The notes beneath the pieces are model-generated. The model saw nothing but the letters and a program-made list of their open reading frames with translations, did not search any database and had not been told where the DNA came from. From assembly GCA_002404835.1 (NCBI GenBank), contig DHKM01000005.1, positions 6,381 to 70,380 of the forward strand: DNA of 64,000 nucleotides, read 5' to 3'. Made by a program: the position numbers and the translations under genes. Shown one piece after another: positions 51,017 to 60,800 of this stretch; the stretch's first letter is position 1, and each line of letters begins with the position of its first letter. This DNA is from Caryophanales bacterium UBA4694. Its GTDB lineage: Bacteria; Bacillota_I; Bacilli_A; RFN20; CAG-288.

Positions 51017-51766
51017 ATGCTGGAAATTGCCATAGTGAATTCGGATGAAATTATCCGAAGCAGGCTTTCTTCAATGATAGAGAAATTCTTTTCAAATAAA
51101 GAAATCAAGCCGAATATTTCTTCTTATAATGATGGGAAAACTTTCCTTAAGAATGATAAGAACATTGATCTTCTGATAATAGATTTTGATGGAAAGAGCA
51201 AATCGGGTCTTCAGATTGCCCAGGATTTCAGGGAAAAACATTCGGACAAAGGAATCATATTCCTGATTGAAAAAGAAGAGAATGCCATTCTTGGTTATCA
51301 GGTATTTGCAACAGGATGCCTGATGAAACCGATTGATGAAATTATGCTTGATTTATTCTTAAATAAGGAATATTTGAAGAAAAAAGACGAAGATAGTGCC
51401 AAGATATCCATTAAATCAAAAGATGGGCTGTTTGCCATTCGTTACGAAGACATCGCCTATATCGAGATTCAATGTCATACTTTGATGGTACATTATTTCA
51501 AGGATGGGGAATTGAAATGTCTTGTCTCAAGAAGCTCTTTGAAGGAATATGAGGAAAGACTTTCCGGTAGGAATTTTGCTAGATGCTGTGTCTATGCTTT
51601 GGTCAATCTGAAACACGTTTCCGCAATCAAATCAAAATCTGTCCATATTGGTAAAGCCAACGTCGTTCTTCCTCTCAGTGCTTCCAATAAGGAAAATTTT
51701 ATATCTACGTTTATGCAATATCTTTCTGACTTTTCGGTTTTATCAGGAGATGATATTTTCTTTTGA
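51017..51766 (+). CDS. LytTR regulator 3 with degenerate (pseudo-)receiver
   Basis: The 249-residue protein keeps the receiver-LytTR plan but has lost most phosphorylation residues. The N-terminal acidic pair is replaced (IAIVNSDE), the MPG motif after the Asp site is GKS (LIIDFDGKSKSG), and the switch Thr is missing (FLIEKEE); the Lys in MKPI remains. The LytTR domain (about residues 150-245, LFAIRYEDIAYIEIQCHTLMVHY) looks intact. It is probably controlled by expression level, or by pairing with regulator 2, instead of phosphorylation. ATG 51017 follows AAGGAGGG; the frame is open further upstream but that covers the promoter element. It directly precedes GH3-2. Confidence 0.82.
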   Translation: MLEIAIVNSDEIIRSRLSSMIEKFFSNKEIKPNISSYNDGKTFLKNDKNIDLLIIDFDGKSKSGLQIAQDFREKHSDKGIIFLIEKEENAILGYQVFATGCLMKPIDEIMLDLFLNKEYLKKKDEDSAKISIKSKDGLFAIRYEDIAYIEIQCHTLMVHYFKDGELKCLVSRSSLKEYEERLSGRNFARCCVYALVNLKHVSAIKSKSVHIGKANVVLPLSASNKENFISTFMQYLSDFSVLSGDDIFF

Positions 51767-51775
51767 CTTCGAAGG

Positions 51776-51789
51776 CAACCGCTTACATT
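51776..51789. promoter_or_regulatory. cre-like (CcpA) site upstream of GH3-2
   Basis: On the minus strand it reads TGTAAGCGGTTGCC, two mismatches to TGWAANCGNTNWCA, and its first ten bases equal those of the perfect site before the esterase. It lies ten bases after the regulator 3 stop. Confidence 0.5.
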
Positions 51790-51811
51790 CCGCGAGCAAA
51801 AAATCATGAAT

Positions 51812-51877
51812 TTTGGGCTCTAATTCGGTTGATGTATGACAATCGTTTGGATATTTCCTTTTTGAAAAATAGAATGA
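51812..51877 (+). promoter_or_regulatory. bipartite element copy B and promoter of the GH3-2 operon
   Basis: ATTTTGGG (51812-51819), 15 bases, TGTATGACA (51835-51843); five bases later a -35 TTGGAT (51849-51854), a 17-base spacer and -10 TAGAAT (51872-51877). It is 33 bases before the GH3-2 start codon. Confidence 0.78.
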
Positions 51878-51910
51878 AATCAGTTTGAAGTAACATTCAA
51901 GGAGGAATAT

Positions 51911-54900
51911 ATGAAACATTCAAACGTAAGAAGAAACATCCGTAAATTCTCCCTCTTTTTTGCTGTTCCGGTTCTTGCGGGAACATTCAGCAATGTCATG
52001 CATCCAGCAGATTTGGCTGATTTCTCTTCTTTGAAGGGGAAGCATATCATCGGTGCTGATGGTGGCATGTATTATTCCGAGTTCAGCAGCAATGATGAAC
52101 TGAAGGAAGCTACGAAGGAAAAGAACAAGGAACTTGTCGCTGATTCTGTCATCCTTCTTAAGAACGGTGGCGGTGCCTCTGGCAAAGAGAACATGCTTCC
52201 TTATTCTGGAATGAAGAATATTTCCCTCTTCGGCGTGAATTCGTGGGCTTATGCCTATGGCGGAACCGGATCTGGTTCTGGTCAGCTTGAGAAGGGAGCC
52301 GATATTTATTCTTCTTTGGAAAATGCCGGATTGAAGATCAATCCTAGACTGAAACAGCTCTATATGGACCACTCTGCAGGTTCTCTTTCTGCTGAAGCAA
52401 AATGGTCGACTCCTACCTATGAAGATACGGAACTTTCGATGGATCTTTATACGAATTCCATTACCTCTACATATCAAAGATATCATGATGCTGCTTTTGT
52501 CTTCCTCTCCAGACTCGGCGGAGAAGGTGCTGACTTGGGCAGAAAGAATGTTGCCGGCCGTGATGATCCCAACATGCATTATCTTGAGCTGACTACCAAA
52601 GAAAAAGCTTTGATCAAACATGTCGAAGACAATTTTGACAAGGTCGTCGTTCTTATCAATTCCGGTAATATCCTTGAGATGGGCAAACTTCAGAATGATC
52701 CGAAGATCAGTGCCATCTTAAGCATTGGACAGACCGGAGACTATGGTTTTGATGGTGTTATCAAGGTCTTGACCGGAGAAGTTTCTCCTTCCGGAAGAAC
52801 GGTTGACATCTGGGCTAGAGACTTTACCACGGATCCTACTTATCAGAACTTCGGAGACGGGAATCAGACCGTTGAACAAGGTACAAACACAGATTATGTC
52901 AGCGGAGGAAAGACTTTTGGTAAGGAAGTCGAATACGAGGAAGGTATCTACCTTGGTTATAAGTATTATGAAACCATGCATAATGAAATCAAGGCTGGCA
53001 AGGTCAACCTTGGCGACGCTGCCACAAAGAAGGTGCTTGGCAGTGCTGATTTAGGAAGCGAATTCAGGGATGCAGATGACTGGTATGACAAGACCATCGT
53101 CTATCCGTTCGGTTATGGTCTAAGCTACACCAACTTCGAATGGTCGAATTTCACCGTCAGTAAGACTGGCACCGGAAAGGACATGAAGCTTGAGGCTTCT
53201 GTCGATGTCACAAACAAAGGAACCGTCAAGGGCAAGGATGTCGTTGAGCTTTATATGAATGCTCCTTATACCTATGGCGGAATTGAAAAGTCTTATGTCA
53301 AATTGGTTGGATTTGAAAAGACGAAGGAGCTGAAACCGGGAGAAAAGGAAACTGTCAAGATCAGTTTTGACGCCTATCAGGTTGCTTCTTACGATTACAA
53401 TGATGCCAACAAGAACGGATTCAAGGGCTATGAAATCGAGCAGGGTCAGTATAAGTTCTTTGCAAGCAAGAATTCCCATGAACATGTTCTGACGGAATCT
53501 GTGAATTTGGAAGCCTCCAAGATCGAAACCTCCAAGGAAACCGGTCATAAGATCGAAAACGTCTTTACCAAGAACGAAGAAGGCTCCATGTATAACTATG
53601 CTTCCATTTCCCCGACTATGACAATCCTTTCCAGAAGCAATATGATCTCTACCTTCCCGGTTGCACCGACGGAAGCTGAACGTACCATTACGGATGCATC
53701 TGATTCTACGAAGAATGCCAAGACGGCAGGAACAGAATTCGAAATCACCAAAGGCGAAATCTATAAGAAACTCAATTTCGGTTTCATCTTCGGAAAAGAT
53801 GATGAATCCAAGGAAAGATGGAACAAGTGGGGAAACAACAAAGACAGTGTCATCCCATCCAACTGGACTCAGGCAGAAAATGAAAATGGTGAAGTGAAGA
53901 TCCGTCTGGCCGACATGATGGGACTTAATCCATATGATACGACCTCCGTTGTCACATCCGACAATAAGAACATCAATGGATTAACCCATGCTGCTGCTTG
54001 GGATGCCTTCATGAATCAGCTTACTTATGAGGAACTCAAACTGCTGAACACAACCGGATTCTTCAAGACAGCACCGATCGAACGTATCGGAAAGGAAGAG
54101 GCTGTCGATCCGGATGGACCGTGTACCATCGGTGGTCAGACCAAGGACGGATATATTTCCGCAAGAGGTTCCTCTGGAACAAGATATTGGGCAACTTCCC
54201 AGACTCTTGCCGCTTCCTGGAACCAGACTTTGGCCGGCGAATTCGGAAGACTTATCGGCGAAGAAGGTATGTGGAACGGATACAACGGTTGGTATGCTCC
54301 GTCCATGAATACTCATAGATCGCCGTTCTCTGGACGTAATTTCGAATACTATTCTCAGGATGGTGTCCAAGCTGGACTTATCACAAGCAAGGTCATTGCC
54401 GGAGCAAGCAGCCGCGGTGTCTATTCCTATATCAAGCATTTTGCTCTCAACGATCAGGAAACCAATCGTGGCGGTGTCTGCACCTGGGCTGACGAACAGA
54501 ACATCCGTGAAAACTACCTGACTCCTTTCCAGTATGCTGTCGAAGAAGGCGGTTCTGCCGGTATTATGACTGGATTCAATCGTATCGGTACTGTTGCCAA
54601 CTCTGAACATTATCCGCTTCTTACCGAAATCTTAAGAGATGAGTGGGGATTCAGAGGACATATCGTCACAGATTACAAAGTCGGTAATGTCGGAGATAAG
54701 ACAAACAACCTTGAAGTAATGACAAGAGCCGGAAATAACATTCCGCTTGATGATAAAGCTAAGAATGCCAGAGGTGGCGGAGAATGGGATAAGACTCTCC
54801 GTGGTGGCAAAGGTGGAGTAAAGGTAGGAAAAGTCACTCTCAATCAGCAGGGTAATCCGACCTATTCCACAACGGATTTCGTCAGCGATACTCTTTCTAC

Positions 54901-56098
54901 GAACATCCAGTACTATTACACCAGAGTCAGAGCGATGGAACTGCTCTATACTTCCGCTAGATCCAACCTTATGGATAATGGAGCTGATTTCCTCAAGAAT
55001 TTCCAGAATCAGGAAGTTGTCTTCTATAAGGGGATTGCAGGAACAAAGAGCCTGAAAGTCGGCTTTAAGGAAGGTAGCGACGTCCGCTATGAAGTCGTGG
55101 AAGACAAACTTCCTCAGGGCGTTACCTTCGATTCCAAGACCGGCACATTCAAGGCTACCAGTAATGCTGAAGCTGTAACCGGAACGGTGAAGATCGTTGC
55201 CCATTATGATGGCTGGGCTGCTTCCAAGCCGATTACCGTCACAGTCAGATTCGATGAGCCGATTCAGTTTGCCGGTGATACTTCCATCGCAAAAGGCGCT
55301 TCCTATGAAGCCACTGTCAGCCAGGATCTTTGGAAGGCAAAAGAGAATCTCGGTGCTCAGGAAGCCGGTGTCATTTCGGTCGACAGTACTGTCAGTGGAC
55401 TTCCGGATGGACTTAGCTATGATGCAAAGACCGGTAAGATCACCGGAACTGCGACAACTGCCGGTGAATACAAGGTCAAGATTCAGTACAAGGTCAAGGA
55501 AAGAACCATCATCAGTTGGTGGGGATATGTCTTCCCGCAGGAAAAGACGAATACCTATACCCGTGAAATCACTTTGACTGTCGGAGAACTTGTCACTGTC
55601 AAATTCGGAGACCAGACCATGAAGGTCGAAAAAGGCTCTGTCATGGAAGCTCCTGCTGCACCGGAAGCTCCGGAAGGAATGGAGTTTGTCGGCTGGTCTA
55701 CTGCTAGTGGCGAAATCTTCGATTTCTCCAAGACGATTGATGCAGATATGGAATTCTCTGCTGTCTACAGAAAGAAAGCCGATGTCATCGAATATCGTGT
55801 CCATGAAGGCAAAATCCAGGCCAGAACCAATGGCGGTGAATGGGTCGATGTCGTTTCCTTGGATGAAATCAAGGGCGATAAAGGCGACACTGGCGAAGCT
55901 GGAGAGAAGGGTGATAAAGGTGATAAAGGCGACAAGGGAGACAAAGGTGACAAGGGCGATGCCGGTGAAAACGGCAAGGATGGTGAGAATGCCAAAGGCG
56001 GCTGCGGCGGTTCCATCGTCGGAGCTACTACGGCTATCGGAGCCATTGCTCTTCTTGCTTCTGCTGTCATTCTGAAGAAGAAACGTGAAGAAGAATAA
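51911..56098 (+). CDS. large permuted GH3 glycosidase with Ig, InlB-like and collagen-like tail (GH3-2)
   Basis: The 1395-residue secreted enzyme has a signal peptide (about residues 1-33) and the permuted GH3 order: GH3_C (about 55-320, candidate acid/base Glu205 in RLGGEGADL), fibronectin-like domain (about 410-540), GH3_N barrel (about 660-1020, GRNFEYYSQD, IKHFALNDQE, nucleophile Asp921 in VTDY). After residue 1020 come two putative-Ig-type domains (LPQGVTFDSKTGTF, LPDGLSYDAKTGKI), an InlB-like repeat (EGMEFVGWSTASGEIFDFSKTI), a collagen-like Gly-X-Y stretch of about 14 triplets (residues 1322-1363) and a C-terminal membrane helix with tail KKKREEE. There is no LPXTG, so it should stay membrane-bound with the collagen part as a spacer. 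First gene of an operon with the lipoprotein and GH3-3. Confidence 0.9.
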   Translation: MKHSNVRRNIRKFSLFFAVPVLAGTFSNVMHPADLADFSSLKGKHIIGADGGMYYSEFSSNDELKEATKEKNKELVADSVILLKNGGGASGKENMLPYSGMKNISLFGVNSWAYAYGGTGSGSGQLEKGADIYSSLENAGLKINPRLKQLYMDHSAGSLSAEAKWSTPTYEDTELSMDLYTNSITSTYQRYHDAAFVFLSRLGGEGADLGRKNVAGRDDPNMHYLELTTKEKALIKHVEDNFDKVVVLINSGNILEMGKLQNDPKISAILSIGQTGDYGFDGVIKVLTGEVSPSGRTVDIWARDFTTDPTYQNFGDGNQTVEQGTNTDYVSGGKTFGKEVEYEEGIYLGYKYYETMHNEIKAGKVNLGDAATKKVLGSADLGSEFRDADDWYDKTIVYPFGYGLSYTNFEWSNFTVSKTGTGKDMKLEASVDVTNKGTVKGKDVVELYMNAPYTYGGIEKSYVKLVGFEKTKELKPGEKETVKISFDAYQVASYDYNDANKNGFKGYEIEQGQYKFFASKNSHEHVLTESVNLEASKIETSKETGHKIENVFTKNEEGSMYNYASISPTMTILSRSNMISTFPVAPTEAERTITDASDSTKNAKTAGTEFEITKGEIYKKLNFGFIFGKDDESKERWNKWGNNKDSVIPSNWTQAENENGEVKIRLADMMGLNPYDTTSVVTSDNKNINGLTHAAAWDAFMNQLTYEELKLLNTTGFFKTAPIERIGKEEAVDPDGPCTIGGQTKDGYISARGSSGTRYWATSQTLAASWNQTLAGEFGRLIGEEGMWNGYNGWYAPSMNTHRSPFSGRNFEYYSQDGVQAGLITSKVIAGASSRGVYSYIKHFALNDQETNRGGVCTWADEQNIRENYLTPFQYAVEEGGSAGIMTGFNRIGTVANSEHYPLLTEILRDEWGFRGHIVTDYKVGNVGDKTNNLEVMTRAGNNIPLDDKAKNARGGGEWDKTLRGGKGGVKVGKVTLNQQGNPTYSTTDFVSDTLSTNIQYYYTRVRAMELLYTSARSNLMDNGADFLKNFQNQEVVFYKGIAGTKSLKVGFKEGSDVRYEVVEDKLPQGVTFDSKTGTFKATSNAEAVTGTVKIVAHYDGWAASKPITVTVRFDEPIQFAGDTSIAKGASYEATVSQDLWKAKENLGAQEAGVISVDSTVSGLPDGLSYDAKTGKITGTATTAGEYKVKIQYKVKERTIISWWGYVFPQEKTNTYTREITLTVGELVTVKFGDQTMKVEKGSVMEAPAAPEAPEGMEFVGWSTASGEIFDFSKTIDADMEFSAVYRKKADVIEYRVHEGKIQARTNGGEWVDVVSLDEIKGDKGDTGEAGEKGDKGDKGDKGDKGDKGDAGENGKDGENAKGGCGGSIVGATTAIGAIALLASAVILKKKREEE

Positions 56099-56113
56099 GA
56101 TTCTATAAATTGT

Positions 56114-56141
56114 GCAAGCCAGGAATAAAAGCCTGGCTTGC
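56114..56141 (+). terminator. strong hairpin between GH3-2 and the lipoprotein gene
   Basis: GCAAGCCAGG/CCTGGCTTGC, a perfect 10-base stem with an 8-base loop, followed only by CTTTG. Without a T run it is more likely a processing or partial-termination site that separates expression of GH3-2 from the downstream genes. Confidence 0.6.
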
Positions 56142-56166
56142 CTTTGATTAAATGAGGGGAAAGAAC

Positions 56167-57864
56167 ATGAAAAAGAAAAGGTTTCTTTTGTCCGGAATCG
56201 CATTGGGGCTATTTGCTGCTCCGTTGATGTCCTGTGTTGCCAGTGTTCATTGTATCAGTCATATCGATTCCAACAATGACGGCAGATGCGACCATTGTGG
56301 ACAGAAGATGGAAATCAAGAAAGAGACGGATATCCAGAAAATCGAAGTATCCGTTCTTCCCTTGAAGACATATTATGCCTTGGATGAGGCTTTGGATCTG
56401 ACCGGCGGTATTCTTACTGTCAGTTATAAGGATGGAAAGCCGGACAAGGAAATTCCGCTTACGGATAAGTCGTTGACAATCAGCAAACCGAACATGTCTT
56501 CGAAAGGAAAGAAGCTTGTCGGTATTACTTATGAAGGGATGAAGACGTCGTTTAAGATCGAGGTCGGTGACAAGAGGTTCGTTGTCAGTTTTGATCTTGG
56601 ATATAGCGGTGCCGCAAAAATCGATTCTCAGGATGTCGTTATCAAAGGTCTTGCCACAAAGCCTGCGGACCCAACACGTGATGGCTATGATTTCGGCGGA
56701 TGGTTCAAAGAAGCCTCTTGTAAAAATCCGTTTGATTTCATGTCTGATGAAATCATGTCCGATACAACCATCTATGCAAAATGGTACAAGCAGTACGAAG
56801 TCGTATTCAAGGCCAACTATTCTGATGGAAAAGATATTGTTTCCCGTACGAAACTGGGTAAAGTTCCTAGCGATGTTGTTCCTGAAGAGAGGACGAACTA
56901 TCGCTTTGCTGGATGGTACGAAGATGAAGGCTGTACAAAACTTTTTGACTTCAATAAGGAAATTACCGAAAAAGTCGTTCTCTTTGCAAAATGGGTTTCG
57001 GAGAATGTCACATTCCATACCATCACTTTCAATGAAAATTATGGAAGCGAACCCAAAATCACAACAGCAAGCGTTGCAGAAGGAGAGGCGTTGTCTAGAC
57101 CTACTAATCCGACAAGAGCGAATGTCACTGAGAAGGGACACCAGGCTCAGAATTTCCAGTTCAAGGGTTGGTATAAAGACAAAGAAGGGAATGAGCCATA
57201 TGATTTCTCTTCTGGAGTGACTTCCGATCTGACTTTGTATGCTGGCTGGACAGGCCAATATATCTTTGAGGCGGAACATGTCAGCTTCATCGATGAGACT
57301 TCTGGCATGCCGATTCAGGGTATGGGAGCTTCCGGCGGCTCGGAAGGTGCAAACATGGTGGATTCACCGGCACCGGGAACGGAAGGAATCAATGCATCCA
57401 ATGGGTATTATGTCACGTATCTCTTTGCACCTTTCCTCACTTTGACATTCAACATCGATTCTGATCGTGCGGTGAATGATGCCAAGCTGACTTTCAGAAT
57501 CACTTGCGAGAAAGTCGGCTATGCTCTTTCTCCGACAGAGCAGGACGGTGAGACGGAAAACGGAACGATGATTTCCAACTATACCATCACATGCAACGGC
57601 AATGCCATCGATTATCCGCTTATCGAGGTTGCCGATACTACCGGTCATGAGGATACAGGTGGTGTAAGACCGTTCTCTGATCATGTATTGACGACTTCGC
57701 TGAATCTGCAAAAAGGCCAGAACAAATTCAAATTCATTTCCTCCAACAGTCACGGCATGGGTGGAACCATGGCGGCAACGGCTCCGGTTATCGATTGCAT
57801 CAAGATCGATACGAAGGCCGAACTTTCCTGGAATCCGATTACCGACAATGAATTCGGTCAATAA
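56167..57864 (+). CDS. surface lipoprotein with InlB B-repeats and CBM-like domain
   Basis: The 565-residue lipoprotein has lipobox APLMSC (Cys about residue 21) followed by a short Asp/Cys motif, DSNNDGRCDHCG, that looks like a metal-binding loop. Then come a bacterial Ig-type domain (about 50-135), three InlB-B/Flg_new repeats, each ending in a GGW/AGW/KGW and KW/GW core (about 140-360), and a C-terminal carbohydrate-binding-like domain that starts YIFEAEHVSF and ends PVIDCIKID (about 365-555), resembling CBM6/CBM35. It probably binds glycans at the surface for the GH3 enzymes on each side. ATG 56167 follows AGGGGAAAG. Confidence 0.8.
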   Translation: MKKKRFLLSGIALGLFAAPLMSCVASVHCISHIDSNNDGRCDHCGQKMEIKKETDIQKIEVSVLPLKTYYALDEALDLTGGILTVSYKDGKPDKEIPLTDKSLTISKPNMSSKGKKLVGITYEGMKTSFKIEVGDKRFVVSFDLGYSGAAKIDSQDVVIKGLATKPADPTRDGYDFGGWFKEASCKNPFDFMSDEIMSDTTIYAKWYKQYEVVFKANYSDGKDIVSRTKLGKVPSDVVPEERTNYRFAGWYEDEGCTKLFDFNKEITEKVVLFAKWVSENVTFHTITFNENYGSEPKITTASVAEGEALSRPTNPTRANVTEKGHQAQNFQFKGWYKDKEGNEPYDFSSGVTSDLTLYAGWTGQYIFEAEHVSFIDETSGMPIQGMGASGGSEGANMVDSPAPGTEGINASNGYYVTYLFAPFLTLTFNIDSDRAVNDAKLTFRITCEKVGYALSPTEQDGETENGTMISNYTITCNGNAIDYPLIEVADTTGHEDTGGVRPFSDHVLTTSLNLQKGQNKFKFISSNSHGMGGTMAATAPVIDCIKIDTKAELSWNPITDNEFGQ

Positions 57865-57882
57865 AAAAGGAGAAGCTAAACA

Positions 57883-60800
57883 ATGAAAAATTTCTTTAAA
57901 AGCACTCTGAGCAAGGTATGGGTCATTGTATGCTCCATTCTCAATGTTGTCCTTATCACTGCGAATATTCTTGGTCAGTTCGGACTTCATGATCTTTTTG
58001 TCAATGTTCTCGGAAAGAGGAGTACTAGTGTTTTCGGAGATGGTATTTATTATGAATCCGACTATGAGAATAAGGACGATTCCTTTGAGAAATCCAACAA
58101 AATCAATGAGGAAATCAACGAAGAAGGAATCACGCTTCTGAAGAACAAGAACAATGCTCTTCCTTTGAAGAAGGGAAGCAAGGTCTCCGTCTTCGGAAAG
58201 AATTCCGTGAATCTTGCCTATGGTGGATCCGGATCCGGCGCCTTCGAGGTGACGGATGAGACTCCGACTCTTTATCAGAGTTTGGAACAGGCGGGTTTCG
58301 AATACAATCCGAAGCTTAAGAAGTTCTATGATACAAAAGGTAAGTCAGGTCAGGGACGTCCGAAATCTCCGACATTGGATAACGGAAGAAATACAATTGC
58401 CGGTTTTGCAACTGGTGAGACTCCGTATTCCAGTTATACGGAAGAGATCAAATCCAGTTATCAGCAGTATCATGATGCTGCTATTGTCGTCTTTTCCAGA
58501 ATCGGCGGTGAGTCCTATGATCTTCCGAGAACCATGAAGGATACAGATGGCGCTTTGGATGAAAAGGACCATTATCTGGAATTGGACAAGAATGAGCAGG
58601 AACTTCTTGTGAATGTCTGCAATTCTTTCGATAAAGTTGTCATCATTATCAACTCTTCGACTCAGATGGAACTTGGTTTCCTGGATGAAATCAATGATAA
58701 TGATGATACTCTTGTTCCTGGAATGGAGAATATTCATGATAAGATCCAGGCTTGCGTTTGGATTGGCGGCCCGGGATATTCCGGTATTCTTGCTTTAGGC
58801 AGAGTCTTGAATGGTGATGTGACTCCTTCCGGAAAGACTGTCGACACTTATCAGAGAGACTTCACAAAGGATCCTACCTATCAGAATTTTGCTGACAATC
58901 TTGTCAACAATGGCAACACGTATCTTATCTCTGATGGAACCAAGCCTTCTGTTACGGAGCATTATGTCGATTATGAGGAAGGTATCTATTTAGGTTATCG
59001 TTACTATGAGACAAGAGGAAAGGGAGACGAGAATTGGTATAAGGACAATGTCGTATATCCTTTCGGCTATGGTCTTAGTTATACTAGCTTCGAATGGAAG
59101 CTGAAGGATGCAAGTTTCAAGAGCGGAGAGGAACTCTCCTGGGACGGAGAGAATGACAAAGATTTCTCTGTTACTGTATCGGTAAAGAACACAGGCACTG
59201 TTTACAGCGGAAAGGATGTCGTTGAAGTCTATCTTTCTGCTCCTTATAAGGATGGCGGAATCGAAAAGCCTGCTGTCCAGCTTGTCGGATTTGCCAAGAC
59301 CCCTCTTCTGGCTCCTGGTCAGGAGGAAGACGTCGAGGTGAAATTCTCCGGTTATGATTTTGCCTCCTATGATTATAATGATGCCAATCAGAACGGATTC
59401 AGAGGATATGAGCTTGATTCCGGGGAATACCGTGTCCAGATTATGAAGAATGCTCATGAGTCCGTGATCGAGCGTTCCTTCAATCTGAAGGATCCCGTCC
59501 GTTATGAGAAAGATAAAACAACCAAGAACAAGGTTGAAAATCGTTTCGATGATGTCAGTTTCGAAGAAAAATATGGTATGGAGAGTGTACTCTCCAGAAA
59601 AGACTTCGATGGAACCTTCCCGAAGAATGAAGTCCTGAGCGGCTCTGATGCAGAGAGAACGATTACTCCGGAATTCCATGCCAAGATCACTTCCAAGGAA
59701 ACCAACAATCCGATTGTCAACGATACGACGATTGAGATGCCGACTCAGGCTGATGTCGGCTCTCCTAGTGGTACGATGCAGATCTTCAATATGATCGAAC
59801 ATGATGCCGAAGACAAGGTCGTGAGAGACAGCGAAGGCACGATTGTGGTTGATTATGATGATGAAAGATGGGATGAATATCTGGATCTTCTGACTACGGA
59901 TGAGATGATGAATTTTATCATGAAAGGTAATTTCCAGACGACCGCACTTCCTAGCATCGGTCTTCTTGATGCATTTGCCACCGATGGTCCTGTGGGTTTT
60001 GTCTTCTTCATGGCTGCCATCAAGGATCAGTCTCCGGTCTATAAGACCTGCTCTTATGCCAGCGAATGCGTCATTGCCGCAACCTGGAATGTCGATCTGG
60101 CCAAGAAGATGGGAGTATCTATCGGAAACGAAGCCATCATCGGTAACGAAAGAGCTGATGGACGTCCGTATTCCGGCTGGTATGCTCCGGCAGTCAATCT
60201 TCATAGAACTCCATTCGGCGGAAGAAACTTCGAATATTATTCCGAAGATCCGGTATTGAGCGGAAAGCTTGCCTGTGAAGTCATCAAGGGGGCAAGAAGC
60301 AAAGGCGTCTATTGTCATCTGAAGCATTTTGCCGTCAATGAACAGGAGACAAATCGTTCTGGTGTCTGTACATGGCTTACTGAGCAGTCGTTGAGAGAAC
60401 TCTATCTTAAGCCGTTTGAGATGGCTGTCAAGGATGGCGGAACTCTTGCTATCATGTCTTCCTTCAATCGTATCGGAACGACCTGGACGGGCGGAGATTA
60501 CAGACTTCTTACGTCCATTCTGAGAAATGAATGGGGATTCAAGGGAATGGTCATCTGCGATTTCAATACAGAACCATTCATGGATACAAGACAGATGGCT
60601 TATGCTGGCGGTGATTTGAATCTTGCGACCCTTCCTTCTCCGTGGAAGGCGACTACTGCACAGGATCTTACAATCCTCAGACAGTGCACGAAGAATATCA
60701 TCTATACGACAGCTAGATCCAATGCTATGAATGGCTGCGGTGAAGGCGGATATTATGTCACTTATTATGCATGGTGGGAAGTCCTTCTCTTCTTCCTTGA

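Noticed and set aside
55870..55999. Tandem GGNGAYAAR DNA repeats as a possible minisatellite
   Set aside because: Fully explained by the Gly-X-Y protein repeat in frame within GH3-2.
54632..56203. Minus-strand open frame of 523 codons opposite GH3-2
   Set aside because: Low-complexity Ser/Asp/Ile-rich translation with no homology that I recognise; explained by the sense strand.
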